Shown: piece after piece, positions 17,841 to 26,888 of the stretch
Numbering within the stretch: the stretch's first letter is position 1
Layout: each line of letters begins with the position of its first letter
Source: GWE2-40-63 sp041664345
GTDB lineage: Bacteria > Bacteroidota > Bacteroidia > Bacteroidales > SZUA-534
Assembly (NCBI GenBank): GCA_041664345.1
Contig: JBAYKX010000022.1
Location: 13,651-77,650 of the forward strand
DNA length: 64,000 nucleotides
Direction: 5' to 3'
Notes under the pieces: generated by a model
Databases searched by the model: none
Seen by the model: only the letters and a program-made list of their open reading frames with translations
Told to the model about the DNA's origin: nothing
Made by a program: the position numbers and the translations under genes

Positions 17841-17976
17841 AAAAGCCCTAAAAGGGCGAAAGAATAAAGCCAAGGGCAACGCCCTTGGTAAAATGACAAC
17901 GGCAGCAAGCGGTGCATTCAAAGAAGTTGCAATGGAATGGTATCCTAACATGCACCGCAAGGTAGAGCAGTTAAAT
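17841..17976. repeat. Structured dispersed repeat, copy A
   Basis: This 136-base element has a second copy at 54969-55104. It contains hairpins gccc/gggc (17845-17857) and ccaagggc/gcccttgg (17870-17888), and a perfect inverted repeat gcggtgcat (17909-17917)/atgcaccgc (17950-17958). The second hairpin differs in sequence between the copies but stays paired in both. The 69-codon open frame crossing it is judged an accident. The whole spacer 17639-18115 holds no other gene; TACTTTTG at 18082-18089 is a likely -7 box for the ftsE-like gene. Confidence 0.75.
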
Positions 17977-18081
17977 CCCGATAGCTATTGCAATAAGAAG
18001 GGAGGTGGAATAATGGAAAATTTCGAAATACCGGTTGAATAATAAAATGGGGTTCAAATTCCATTAGATGTCAATAATTTT

Positions 18082-18089
18082 TACTTTTG
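18082..18089 (+). promoter_or_regulatory. Candidate -7 element for the FtsE-like gene
   Basis: TACTTTTG matches TAnnTTTG exactly and lies 26 bases before the ATG at 18116. No clear -33 box was identified. Confidence 0.4.
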
Positions 18090-18115
18090 TAATAAATGAA
18101 TGAAACAAACAGTAT

Positions 18116-18838
18116 ATGGAACCTATATCGTCCGAACCCATCATAAAACTAGAAAAAGTAACCGTAGCACAACCTGAAAATGTGGTGCTAACTAACATTG
18201 ATTTTGAATTGAAAGTTGGTGAATTCATCTTCCTGATTGGCCGCACTGGCAGCGGCAAATCAACGTTGCTTAAAACGCTATATGCCGATTTGCCCTTATT
18301 TAAAGGTGAGGGCATCGTGGCCGGTTTCGATTTGCAAAAACTCAAAAACCGACAAATCCCTTTCCTCCGAAGAAAATTGGGCATCATTTTCCAGGACTTT
18401 CAGTTGCTCACCGATCGGTCGGTTTATGAAAATCTGTACTTTGTATTAAAAGCTACCGGCTGGAAGAAAAAAAAGGAAATGGAAAACCGTATTCAACAAG
18501 TATTGGAAAGTGTTGGGTTGCAACACAAGGAATACAAAATGCCGCATGAACTTTCAGGAGGCGAACAGCAGCGGGTGGTAATTGCCCGTTCGCTGTTGAA
18601 CAATCCCGAAATCATTTTAGCCGATGAACCCACCGGAAACCTCGATCCAGAATCGTCATCGGGCATCATTAAACTTTTACTCGAAATTAGTAAAAATGGA
18701 CAAGCAGTAATTGTGGCAACCCATGATTACCCGTTGCTAAAAGAATTCCCGGCAAGGACTGTGAAGTGCGAAAACGGCGGTTTGATTGAATTGGACCAAG
18801 TGCAACAGGAAGTTATTGATTTCGATAGTTTGAGTTAA
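18116..18838 (+). CDS. ftsE: FtsE-type ABC transporter ATP-binding protein
   Basis: The 240-residue ATPase has Walker A GRTGSGKST (about residues 41-49), the ABC signature LSGGEQQR, Walker B IILADEPTGNLD and a switch His in VATHDY. Among ABC proteins the close spacing and the ILADEPTGNLDP string point to the FtsE/LolD/MacB group. FtsE works with FtsX at the divisome to activate peptidoglycan hydrolases. No ftsX-like permease gene follows; instead a thioredoxin-like gene starts 22 bases later. FtsE is the best guess from overall similarity; LolD-like is possible. Confidence 0.75.
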   Translation: MEPISSEPIIKLEKVTVAQPENVVLTNIDFELKVGEFIFLIGRTGSGKSTLLKTLYADLPLFKGEGIVAGFDLQKLKNRQIPFLRRKLGIIFQDFQLLTDRSVYENLYFVLKATGWKKKKEMENRIQQVLESVGLQHKEYKMPHELSGGEQQRVVIARSLLNNPEIILADEPTGNLDPESSSGIIKLLLEISKNGQAVIVATHDYPLLKEFPARTVKCENGGLIELDQVQQEVIDFDSLS

Positions 18839-18860
18839 TGCGATGCCTAAATAGGAATGT

Positions 18861-19406
18861 ATGAAATTTAGCCTGATTCTACTTATAATAATATCCTTAA
18901 CTGGAACCCAATTGTCTAGCCAAACGCTTGAAATTGGGCAAAAAGCTCCCAATATTATCCAGAATTCCCTATCCGGACAAGTACTGAGTCTGGATTCACT
19001 AAAAGGCCAAATGGTGCTGATTGACTTTTGGGCATCGTGGTGTGTTCCCTGCCGTAATGAAAGCCCCTATTTGATTGAAGCATTCCGGAAATACAAAGAT
19101 ACCGAATTCAAAAACGGTAAGGGGTTTACTATTTACAGTGTTTCTCTGGATTTTAAACAGGAAATGTGGAAAGAAGCCATTGAAGCCGATAAACTTGTTT
19201 GGCCTTACCATGTATGCGATTTAAAGGGAGGGAAAAACGAAGCAGCATTATTGTATAAAGTAAAAAGTGTACCTGCTAGCTACCTTATCGACGGGGATGG
19301 AATCATTGTTGGAAAAAACCTTAGAAAAGAATCACTCGAAAAAAAGTTAAGGGAATATAAAAAAAGTCGGATTTTTTCTTCTTCAAAGAGCGAAGCCAGT
19401 CAATAA
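18861..19406 (+). CDS. TlpA/ResA-like periplasmic thioredoxin
   Basis: The 181-residue protein begins with a signal peptide (about residues 1-19) and has an AhpC/TSA-type thioredoxin fold with the active site WASWCVPCRNES around residues 56-68 and a cis-Pro region KSVPASYLID. Proteins of this kind reduce disulfides of cytochromes or other exported proteins. It starts 22 bases after the FtsE-like gene on the same strand, so the two may be cotranscribed without an evident functional link. Confidence 0.85.
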   Translation: MKFSLILLIIISLTGTQLSSQTLEIGQKAPNIIQNSLSGQVLSLDSLKGQMVLIDFWASWCVPCRNESPYLIEAFRKYKDTEFKNGKGFTIYSVSLDFKQEMWKEAIEADKLVWPYHVCDLKGGKNEAALLYKVKSVPASYLIDGDGIIVGKNLRKESLEKKLREYKKSRIFSSSKSEASQ

Positions 19407-19408
19407 TT

Positions 19409-19568
19409 GGATCACCGCCTCTCTAGGCGGTATTTCCTCTTAACCCAAATTCAGTTTTAGTAAGTCGAACATCGCTCCAACAGTGCCGGCCTGGAGTCCG
19501 GCGATCCGGATCACCGCCTCTCTAGGCGGTATTCATTTTGGGAATGCCGGCCTGGAGGCCAGCGATCC
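19409..19568. repeat. Two tandem copies of a double-hairpin repeat
   Basis: ggatcaccgcctctctaggc followed by ggtatt occurs at 19409-19434 and again at 19508-19533; tgccggcctggag followed by a matching arm occurs at 19484-19507 and 19545-19568. Each unit has an accgcc/ggcggt hairpin and a gccgg/ccggc hairpin. The second unit is shorter inside. It lies between convergent genes and resembles REP-type elements; it might also block read-through. Confidence 0.75.
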
Positions 19569-19623
19569 ATAAAAAAACCGGCTAGTAAAAATACTGCCGG
19601 TTACTAATTTCAAATGTGAACCA

Positions 19624-19956
19624 TTATTTACGCATACTTGCTGCCCGGGTATTTTCCATAAGCTCTTGAAGCCGCATTTCAATTTCATCAATATCGCAAC
19701 CTACGGTTGCTGATTTAGCTGTTGAACAGTCCAGTGCAGCTTTTAAATCGGCTAATCCTTGATCCGTATCAGGATATTCAACGCCATTATATTTCCAAAC
19801 ACAAGCAGATCCATCGGTGCAACACGAGGTAACCGGATCTTTACCGGTACAAATTTCATCAGACGAGCATTCCTCTGTAACCTGATCGCAACCGGTATTC
19901 ATTGTAAGTACCACTCCAAGTACAACCAATGGCAATAATAAAAAAAGCTTTCTCAT
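19624..19956 (-). CDS. Small cysteine-rich lipoprotein, unknown function
   Basis: The 110-residue protein has a hydrophobic signal and a lipobox ending at Cys23 (MNTGC), so it is probably lipid-anchored. The mature part has seven more cysteines (30, 36, 45, 46, 52, 77, 87), suggesting disulfides. No known domain was recognised. It is monocistronic, with a repeat downstream and the AsmA-like gene further down the same strand. The name can go no further than lipoprotein. Confidence 0.65.
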   Translation of the reverse strand: MRKLFLLLPLVVLGVVLTMNTGCDQVTEECSSDEICTGKDPVTSCCTDGSACVWKYNGVEYPDTDQGLADLKAALDCSTAKSATVGCDIDEIEMRLQELMENTRAASMRK

Positions 19957-20039
19957 AATCTTTAAATTAATTTATGGTTCAAATATACTAGATGAAAATC
20001 AAAATTACACTTTAAACTTCGATACAAAAAAAAATTAAC

Positions 20040-23000
20040 TCATTTAACTCCTGTATCAAAATTAACATAATTATCAAATCTTAAACTTAATATTTTTTCC
20101 TGAGTCCGAATTTTCGTCAACATTTTTGTTTGCAGTTTTTTGGTATCAAACCCTACTTTCGATTTTCCTTCAATTAAGGAATAAATAAGTTTTACCGAAT
20201 TTCGATCAGCATCATCTTCACTTACGTCTTCCCCACTTGCAGCCTGTTCTTTTAAAAGCTTGTTTGACTTTCCTTTAAGTACATCGCCCAAATGAAGCTG
20301 TATATGGTACTCATAATCTTCACCCATACTTTGCATGCCATAAGCCGTTATATCAATAGCCGTGCTTACAATCTGGGTTTTTGGCACATACATTTTGTTT
20401 TTCATCATGAAAATGCTGCTTTCCAAGGTTTTGAACTGAATGTTCTCCAATTCGTTGATGTTGGTAAATTTTGCCAGATCTTTTGCCGGTTGATAATTAT
20501 AAACGCCACCATCCTCTAGTTTAAGATCGCCTTTAATACGAATATCATCGTATAAAATGGAATCGCCAATCATGACCATCCGGGTAAATAAATCGGTCGA
20601 AAACAGTCCACTTATGTTTTCGGAGGTTAACGAGGTATCGCCAAAATTATCAAAATCGGCTAGCAGTTTTTTAATATCCATTTTTTCAATAATATGATGG
20701 GTTTCGATAGTGGTTTTGCCATCGGGTTTCATTACCATTTTAATGGAATTGTCCATGGTACCATTAAAGGCATGGAATTTAAAATTTTCAAATTTGTACA
20801 CGCTATCGGTAAGTTTAAACTTTGTTGAGATGTCTTCTAACAATACTTTATCATATTTTAAGCTATTTACAGAGAACTTTCCCTTCATCAAAAAAGTATA
20901 GTTTACCGCAGCTGAATCAATGGTAGCGATAGAATCTGGGTTTTCTGATTTGTTTTCAGTTGATGCAAGTGTTGAATCTTTAGCTATTACTGATGTATCG
21001 GTGCCCATAAAAGCTCCAAGCTGGGCATAATCCAAGTCGCCTAAATGGAAATTACCTTCCACATACAGTTGGGCATGTTGGTTTTTAATAACCGTATTGT
21101 AAACATTAACAATCGTGGTAGAATCGGCACTGAATTCAATGCCACTGAATATTCCACTGGTTTTGTCAATGGTTATGGTATCGGGTTTCATGGTTATCTG
21201 TCCGGTGAAATTCTGAATTTGCATCAAAGTATCTGGCATTCCAACAGTTACGTTTTTAAAGCCCAGTTCAAAGGCACTGCTTTCAAATACCAAATCGTTC
21301 ATCTGCTGCTCAATGGAATCGAGATTGATTTTCCCTGCCGAGCTTATATTTGCTGTAACCTCGCCCGATAGTTGATTCACCAGCGAATCGGGAAGCATGG
21401 TTTTTATTTCTGCCAAATCAAGCTTCATGTTTGTGGTAAAGGAATAACTGGGATAATCGAAATTCTGCACCTTGGCAGAACCGGTGAACAAGCTTTTTTC
21501 GGTTTCAATATGAAACGATTTCAGGTTGAGCCCCATGGAGTTTGTCTGCGTAAGCTTCCCACTTAAAACCGCATCGAATGCCGTGTTTTTAAGGATTACC
21601 TTGTATAGAGGCACTTTCAGATTCAAATGGGTTACCTCAATATGATTGGGCTCATAAGCCATTTGCCCCGAAAAATCATGAATCTTTAGCGTATCGTCCA
21701 AATTTATGTCAAAATTATGAAGCGCAATGGTGGCACGGCTGTTTTCCAATACATAATCGGTAAAATCATCGCCAATGGAATCGGGCAACTGGCCTTTGGT
21801 GGAAAAGCCTACATCGAGCTTTCCAGTTAAATTCCGCACCAGCGTATCGGGGATGTACTTCTTAAATTCCGCCATATCCAGTTGCATGTCGGCTTTTACA
21901 TCATACTTCGGGTGGTCGATATTGGTAACCGTAAAAGCAAAATCTGCTTGGCTTTGCGCGGTTTCAAAATGAAAGGTGTCGAATACAATGCGGGTGGTTT
22001 GGTTGTTGCCTAATGCGCCGTTGCTGATTTGCCCGCTCAAATGGATGTTTTTTAATGCAGGGTAATCGAAAGTTACCACCGCACCATTCTTTAAGCCCAT
22101 TCTTAGCTCCAATTGAGGCAAAAGCGAGTCGGCCACCATTCCTTTTATAGATGCTTTAAAGTGCATATTTCCGGCAAGCTGTTGCAAGCCGTACTCTTTG
22201 AGCATTTCGGCTGGGGCGTATTTTATCAATTCGCTTAAATCCATATCGGAACCTTCCAGCCGAATATCAACCGAAATGGTGTCTTTTATCAGGGCGGTGC
22301 CGGTTGCATGAAGCTTGGCGCCGTCGGTAATCAGGTTCACCTTATTTAGGGTCACTTTTTCGTCGCTAAAATCGAGATTGAAATCCACCGTTGTTTCCTT
22401 CATCAGGTGGGCATTGGTGCCTTCAAAACTGCAATCGGAAAGTTGGATGCTTCCGTTGGCAGTTCCAGAATACTTATCGTTCCTTACTTTGGCATTTACT
22501 TCTAATTCAGGGATAAAAAGTTTTGCCTTCATTTTTGAGGAATCATCTATATATGTAAGGGAAATATTTTTTAATAGTAACGACTCCAAATCAAGTATCA
22601 ATAGGGCCGTATCGGGTTCTACGGCTTGAGTGGTATCCATTAAAAAATCAAAATTGCCGATTCCTTTTGGGTTGATGCTGTATTTGAAGTCCGCTCCCAC
22701 TATTTCAATCTTAGAAATTTCATATTCCCCTTTGATTAAAGGCCTCGTTTTAACCGAAAAAAATATTTTGTCGATACTCACCAAGGTATCGGAGGTAAAA
22801 TCCGAAGGATCGGAGTTTGTGGAATCGCGGAGAGCGCCTAACCTCACTCCTTTCAGTTCGATGGTAGCCAACGGAAATCTACGGAGCAGGGTAAAGTCCA
22901 CATCGTCAATCTCAACGGGGGCTTTTATGGCTTTACTAATCTGGATTAGGGCTATTTGGGCTATTTTGTTTTCAGCTAATTTTGCCACCACTATTAATAT

Positions 23001-23060
23001 AACAATGAGCGAAAAAAGGATGATGATGAAATATTTCAATGCTTTTAGTGTCTTTTTCAT
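20040..23060 (-). CDS. AsmA-like outer-membrane-biogenesis protein
   Basis: The 1006-residue protein starts with one N-terminal transmembrane helix (about residues 9-27) followed by a long periplasmic region rich in beta strands. It has the repeated KLTGxLD/GKVDLNS-like pattern of AsmA/TamB relatives (for example LVNQLSGEVTANIS and LVRNLTGKLDVGFS). The duplicated FDYPxYSFTTNMKLDLAEIK and IDHPKYDVKADMQLDMAEFK segments show internal repeats. Such proteins are thought to bridge the envelope and carry phospholipid or assist outer-membrane protein assembly. It is a single gene with an ordinary ATG start. Confidence 0.82.
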   Translation of the reverse strand: MKKTLKALKYFIIILFSLIVILIVVAKLAENKIAQIALIQISKAIKAPVEIDDVDFTLLRRFPLATIELKGVRLGALRDSTNSDPSDFTSDTLVSIDKIFFSVKTRPLIKGEYEISKIEIVGADFKYSINPKGIGNFDFLMDTTQAVEPDTALLILDLESLLLKNISLTYIDDSSKMKAKLFIPELEVNAKVRNDKYSGTANGSIQLSDCSFEGTNAHLMKETTVDFNLDFSDEKVTLNKVNLITDGAKLHATGTALIKDTISVDIRLEGSDMDLSELIKYAPAEMLKEYGLQQLAGNMHFKASIKGMVADSLLPQLELRMGLKNGAVVTFDYPALKNIHLSGQISNGALGNNQTTRIVFDTFHFETAQSQADFAFTVTNIDHPKYDVKADMQLDMAEFKKYIPDTLVRNLTGKLDVGFSTKGQLPDSIGDDFTDYVLENSRATIALHNFDINLDDTLKIHDFSGQMAYEPNHIEVTHLNLKVPLYKVILKNTAFDAVLSGKLTQTNSMGLNLKSFHIETEKSLFTGSAKVQNFDYPSYSFTTNMKLDLAEIKTMLPDSLVNQLSGEVTANISSAGKINLDSIEQQMNDLVFESSAFELGFKNVTVGMPDTLMQIQNFTGQITMKPDTITIDKTSGIFSGIEFSADSTTIVNVYNTVIKNQHAQLYVEGNFHLGDLDYAQLGAFMGTDTSVIAKDSTLASTENKSENPDSIATIDSAAVNYTFLMKGKFSVNSLKYDKVLLEDISTKFKLTDSVYKFENFKFHAFNGTMDNSIKMVMKPDGKTTIETHHIIEKMDIKKLLADFDNFGDTSLTSENISGLFSTDLFTRMVMIGDSILYDDIRIKGDLKLEDGGVYNYQPAKDLAKFTNINELENIQFKTLESSIFMMKNKMYVPKTQIVSTAIDITAYGMQSMGEDYEYHIQLHLGDVLKGKSNKLLKEQAASGEDVSEDDADRNSVKLIYSLIEGKSKVGFDTKKLQTKMLTKIRTQEKILSLRFDNYVNFDTGVK

Positions 23061-23482
23061 AGAATATTAAGTTACAATAGTTCGGTATTTTTATAATTCA
23101 CTTTTACTTGTTTTTGATTTCGTGATATTGGGTGTTTTTGTGTTTTGGTGGCGAGAAATTCATAATTGCCACAACTTAGCGAAGCGTTCTCACAGCCTAT
23201 CCCGATTTTTCCTCGGAAAACAAAGTGAGTAAAATCACCATCCCGATAGCTATCGGAACCAAATTACACCAATAAGTTTACCGAACTATTGAAGTTACAA
23301 CCACAAATATAAATATTATTAAATCAAAACATTAGGTGCCATATTCATATTTCTCCGATTTTTGTGCATTTTGCGAGCTTCTTCAACATCATTGAAGATA
23401 GATTTACCATACATAAACCCTTTTATAAACCGGTCAAAATTGCTATATTGCTCACTAATTTTACATTACTTATTTATTAGCC
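23061..23482. other. Spacer between AsmA-like and CoA-binding genes, with a possible 31-codon ORF
   Basis: It contains a cccgata/tatcggg-type hairpin near 23240-23260 and AT-rich DNA. On the minus strand 23319-23414 an ATG opens a 31-codon frame (MYGKSIFNDVEEARKMHKNR...) whose upstream extension stays open for 16 codons. It is coding-like in composition, but no ribosome-binding site or homologue is known to me, so it is only noted. Confidence 0.4.
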
Positions 23483-23929
23483 ATGGAATTACAAAAAATA
23501 AATGATTTTTTCAATTGCTCCAAATTTGCTGTAGTTGGGGTTTCGAGCGATACAAAAAAAATGGGAAATGCTATTTTCCGCGAATTAAAAAAACAGTTGT
23601 ATGATGTGGTACCCATTAATCCCAACACAAACGAAATTGAGGGAGTACCCTGCTGCCATTCCATTGCGGAATTACCATCAGCTATTGAGGCCCTTATTTT
23701 TACCACAAAACAGGAGATTACCCATGCGCTTGTTAAGGAGGCTATCGATAAAGGGATAAAGCAAATGTTCTTTCAACAAGGTTCCGCAAAGCAGGAAACG
23801 ATTGAGTTTGCTAAAAAAAATGGGATTAATACCATTTATAACCGTTGTGTTTTTATGTTTACCAATCCGAAAGGAATGCATAAATTCCACACCATCCTTT
23901 CAAAGCTTTTTAGAACCTATCCAAACTAA
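23483..23929 (+). CDS. CoA-binding domain protein (YccU-like)
   Basis: The 148-residue protein is a single Rossmann-type CoA-binding domain: FAVVGVSSDTKKMGNAIFRELK near the start, DVVPINPNT and the PSAIEALIFTTK segment. Small proteins of this family (YccU and relatives) bind CoA but have no assigned reaction. Its last 30 bases overlap the end of the convergent DUF1460 gene. Confidence 0.8.
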   Translation: MELQKINDFFNCSKFAVVGVSSDTKKMGNAIFRELKKQLYDVVPINPNTNEIEGVPCCHSIAELPSAIEALIFTTKQEITHALVKEAIDKGIKQMFFQQGSAKQETIEFAKKNGINTIYNRCVFMFTNPKGMHKFHTILSKLFRTYPN

Positions 23930-24814
23930 TTCCCAATTAATCGGGCCACCAGCACTCCGGTAAACGAAGGTTTTTGTTGGAGGTATTCGCTTAGCAGAAC
24001 ATCGGAAACCACCCACTTTGCCCAATGTTGATGAGGCGTGCATCAAATAAAGACGGTTGTTCTTTTTAATAGCAATCCCCGTATGCACAATATCCAACCC
24101 TTTTATTGAGGTTGCAATGGCAATAATGTCGCCATCGTGAATGGAATCCTCCACGACAGGCAAGTTCTGTTTGGTTATATATCGAAGTTTTGCTTTAGAT
24201 ACATCAATTTCTGATGCCATAATTTTTGCCAGCACCGCACTATCGGCCAAATGGGAATTGTTTTTTTTATTCTTTGAAAGGATATTCACTGATGGATTAA
24301 AATCAGCATCGCTAAGGCTGTCACTTATAATTGCCAAAACCCCTTTTTGCCGGTTATTGAGCAACCATTCGGTAAAATAATGAAGCCGCGAAGCATAACC
24401 ATCCAACTTTCCATTTCGGTATCGCAGGGTTATAAGGTTTCGATAGAATGATTCGTTGTCAAGAGTTCCTCCTTGTATGGTTTGGGTTAACGCAACCACA
24501 TTCTCAACATAGGTTACACAATCCAATCCTTGAAGGTTTATCACCAATTGCTCCTCACTGTTTTGATCGAGAGTAACCGCCACATAAGGAGTACCAACAA
24601 ACCATTGAGCCACACACATTTCTATTTCCTGTGTATTTTTTATTTTTAGATTGCTGTCAATGGCTATTTGCCAAAAATTGAGAAGTTTAAGGCTATCGGC
24701 TTTTGAAAGATAAATGATAGGTGTAGGTTCATCAAACCAATTTTTCGCCTCGGTTATATGGCTGTTGCAATTGATTACCAACATAATGGCTATTATAAAC
24801 AGGATTCTTTCCAC
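23900..24814 (-). CDS. DUF1460 exported hydrolase (NlpC/P60-like amidase fold)
   Basis: The 304-residue protein has a short signal (residues 1-23) and DUF1460 features: the catalytic Cys in GLDCVTYVENVVAL and the His in VHTGIAIKK, with HASS downstream. Members with known structure are amidases acting on murein peptides or N-acetylmuramoyl-L-alanine bonds. It starts at a GTG (24812-24814); an in-frame ATG (MLVINCNS) 12 codons later is possible. TACTTTTG on the minus strand at 24840-24847 is a -7 match. The 3' end overlaps the convergent CoA-binding gene by 30 bases. Confidence 0.82.
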   Translation of the reverse strand: MERILFIIAIMLVINCNSHITEAKNWFDEPTPIIYLSKADSLKLLNFWQIAIDSNLKIKNTQEIEMCVAQWFVGTPYVAVTLDQNSEEQLVINLQGLDCVTYVENVVALTQTIQGGTLDNESFYRNLITLRYRNGKLDGYASRLHYFTEWLLNNRQKGVLAIISDSLSDADFNPSVNILSKNKKNNSHLADSAVLAKIMASEIDVSKAKLRYITKQNLPVVEDSIHDGDIIAIATSIKGLDIVHTGIAIKKNNRLYLMHASSTLGKVGGFRCSAKRIPPTKTFVYRSAGGPINWELVWIGSKKL

Positions 24815-24839
24815 GTAAGTTTGATTTACTAATTCAACA

Positions 24840-24847
24840 CAAAAGTA
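24840..24847 (-). promoter_or_regulatory. Candidate -7 element for the DUF1460 gene
   Basis: It reads TACTTTTG on the minus strand, 25 bases before the GTG start. No -33 element was established. Confidence 0.4.
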
Positions 24848-25291
24848 ACCTGATTTCTTTGATATGTTTAATCCTATTGGTTTTAATGGCTAATTCTAAT
24901 TTTGAAGTGATAAGCTTATCTACCTTTTTACCAAATATTCCGAAGATCCAATTTCAGGATGACTTTCTTGTTCAATTATTAGATAAGAACAATGCGTTGG
25001 CTTGATAAAACTGAAGGCTGGCGGTGGAGTAAACCCCTCATGCAACTGTCTTATGCAACAATTAACTAATTGGTCTTGATAGCAGGGCGGATGCAACAAG
25101 AATATAAGGCATTAGCCAAAAGAAAATAATTATTTGGCTAAAGGCAATTTTGTTTTTAATTTTTATCAATCAGGCTTCGGCGTGAGTTCAGTCGAACGCT
25201 AAAGCAGGCGACTATTGAAAAATTTAGGTTCTTAATTCGCATTAATTGTAAAACTTTCAGCATTTTTGCACCTTGATTATTAAAAAACAAC
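24848..25291. other. Spacer upstream of map with repeat fragments
   Basis: It contains a 9-bp inverted repeat ttagccaaa (25112-25120)/tttggctaa (25133-25141) and a short cgtgagttcagtcgaacg segment near 25180. No gene, RNA or clear promoter was identified. Confidence 0.5.
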
Positions 25292-26059
25292 ATGGCTATT
25301 CTTATAAAAAATCAGGAACAAATTGTTGGAATCCGGAAAAGCTCGCAACTAGCGGCTCAAACGCTTAACTACATTGCTCCTTATGTAAAAGCTGGTGTTA
25401 CTACCGAATACCTCGACAATTTGATTGCCGATTATATAAAGCAACATGGAGCTATTTCTGCAACGCTGAATTACAACGGATACCCAAAGTCCTCGTGTAT
25501 ATCGCCCAACAATGTTATCTGCCATGGAATCCCTTCAAAAGAGACCATTATTAAAGATGGAGATATTATAAACATTGATGTAACCACTATTTTGGATGGA
25601 TATTTTGGCGATACCAGCCGCATGTTTACCGTTGGTGAAATATCGAAAGAAGCCAGCAATCTGATTGAAGCCACTAAGCATTGCTTAAACCTGGGAATTA
25701 AAGAAGTTAGGCCAGAAAACAATTTTGGAAACATCGGTTTTGTTATCAGTCGATATGCCCAAGCCAAAGGATACAGTGTAGTATATGAATTTTGTGGACA
25801 TGGTGTTGGAATTCATTTTCACGAAGATCCTCAAGTGGACCACATTGCCCGTCGGAATTCAGGTGCAATTATGAAACCCGGAATGATTTTCACCATTGAA
25901 CCCATGATAAATGTAGGAAGAGCCAAGGTGGTGGTTGATAAAAAGGATGGTTGGACGGCACGCACAGTCGATAGCAAACTCTCAGCGCAATTTGAACATA
26001 CGGTGTTGGTAACTCCGGACGGTTTTGAAGTTTTAACCGATGTTAATGGCGATTTTTAA
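25292..26059 (+). CDS. map: Methionine aminopeptidase, type I
   Basis: The 255-residue enzyme removes the N-terminal Met from nascent proteins. Metal-ligand motifs are visible: the Asp pair in INIDVTTILDGYFGDTSRMF, His in FCGHGVGIHFHEDPQ, Glu in TIEPMIN and Glu in FEHTVLV. Length is typical. It stands alone here rather than in the secY/rpl cluster, and its last 17 bases overlap the convergent aminotransferase gene. Confidence 0.95.
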   Translation: MAILIKNQEQIVGIRKSSQLAAQTLNYIAPYVKAGVTTEYLDNLIADYIKQHGAISATLNYNGYPKSSCISPNNVICHGIPSKETIIKDGDIINIDVTTILDGYFGDTSRMFTVGEISKEASNLIEATKHCLNLGIKEVRPENNFGNIGFVISRYAQAKGYSVVYEFCGHGVGIHFHEDPQVDHIARRNSGAIMKPGMIFTIEPMINVGRAKVVVDKKDGWTARTVDSKLSAQFEHTVLVTPDGFEVLTDVNGDF

Positions 26060-26882
26060 CCTTTGATGCTAAATAATCGGTTACTTGATTGTTAAAAGCT
26101 ACCAAAATCTTTTGAAGAACTGGGTTTTTGGCATCAAGCAATTGTTCTTCGACTGCGTTTAATGGCAATACTCCCGGTGAGGTTCCACAAATAAATCCAC
26201 CATCCATTTGCGATAAATCAGAAATATGTAAAGCTTCTTCCACTAATGTAATTCCTAGTTGCATCAAGGTTTTAATGGCATATTTTCTGGATATTCCTTT
26301 TAAAACCATACTGGCAGGTGCAGTAAAAACTAAGCTACCTTTAATAAAAAACACATTGCTCCTGCTCCCTTCGGTAATCAAACCTTCATGGTTATATAAC
26401 AGTACTTCCGGAAGTTTGTAATCAGCCAAGTATTTATTGGCTTTGATGCGGGTATCGGTATTTTTGACTTTTGCATTAGGCAGAGTCCTTTCTGCTTGCA
26501 ACAAACCTACTTTAATTCCTTGCTCATAATCCTCAGCATTTGGATAATGGTGAGGAATAAACCCTAACAACATCAGGCATTTATTATCCGGTAATGCAGA
26601 AATCCGTAGTTCAATGTTTCCAAAATATTTGTCGTTTTCCTTGCAAAGAGCAGCAATTTGAGTGCTTAATTCCGTCATTTGCAGGTTGCTATATTCCAAG
26701 CCCGATAAGACCAACGAATTTTTAAGCCGTTCCAAATGATCTTCAAAAAACAGAGGGATTCCGCTAATAACTTTTATAACTTCATACACCGATACTCCGA
26801 TTCCCGCTCCATTTCCAACGTTTTTAGTATCAAAAAGCTCCTTATCACGGAAATAAAAATGGTCACTAAATTCCTGCTGCAT
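26043..26882 (-). CDS. Class IV aminotransferase (BCAT/ADC-lyase fold)
   Basis: The 279-residue PLP enzyme of fold type IV has GIGVSVYEVIKVISG as the N-terminal strand-helix and a likely Schiff-base lysine in RIKANKYLADYKL. The LLYNHEGLITEGSRSN motif and the C-terminal GTSPGVLPL loop follow. Family members are branched-chain aminotransferases, D-amino-acid aminotransferases and aminodeoxychorismate lyase. No pab or ilv genes lie nearby, so no subtype is chosen. It follows the acyltransferase gene by 6 bases, suggesting cotranscription. Confidence 0.8.
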   Translation of the reverse strand: MQQEFSDHFYFRDKELFDTKNVGNGAGIGVSVYEVIKVISGIPLFFEDHLERLKNSLVLSGLEYSNLQMTELSTQIAALCKENDKYFGNIELRISALPDNKCLMLLGFIPHHYPNAEDYEQGIKVGLLQAERTLPNAKVKNTDTRIKANKYLADYKLPEVLLYNHEGLITEGSRSNVFFIKGSLVFTAPASMVLKGISRKYAIKTLMQLGITLVEEALHISDLSQMDGGFICGTSPGVLPLNAVEEQLLDAKNPVLQKILVAFNNQVTDYLASKVKNRH

Positions 26883-26888
26883 AGCAAT

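Noticed and set aside
17833..18042. 69-codon frame near the FtsE-like gene
   Set aside because: It runs through the structured repeat element and its sequence matches no protein; the same element occurs in a non-coding spacer at 54969.
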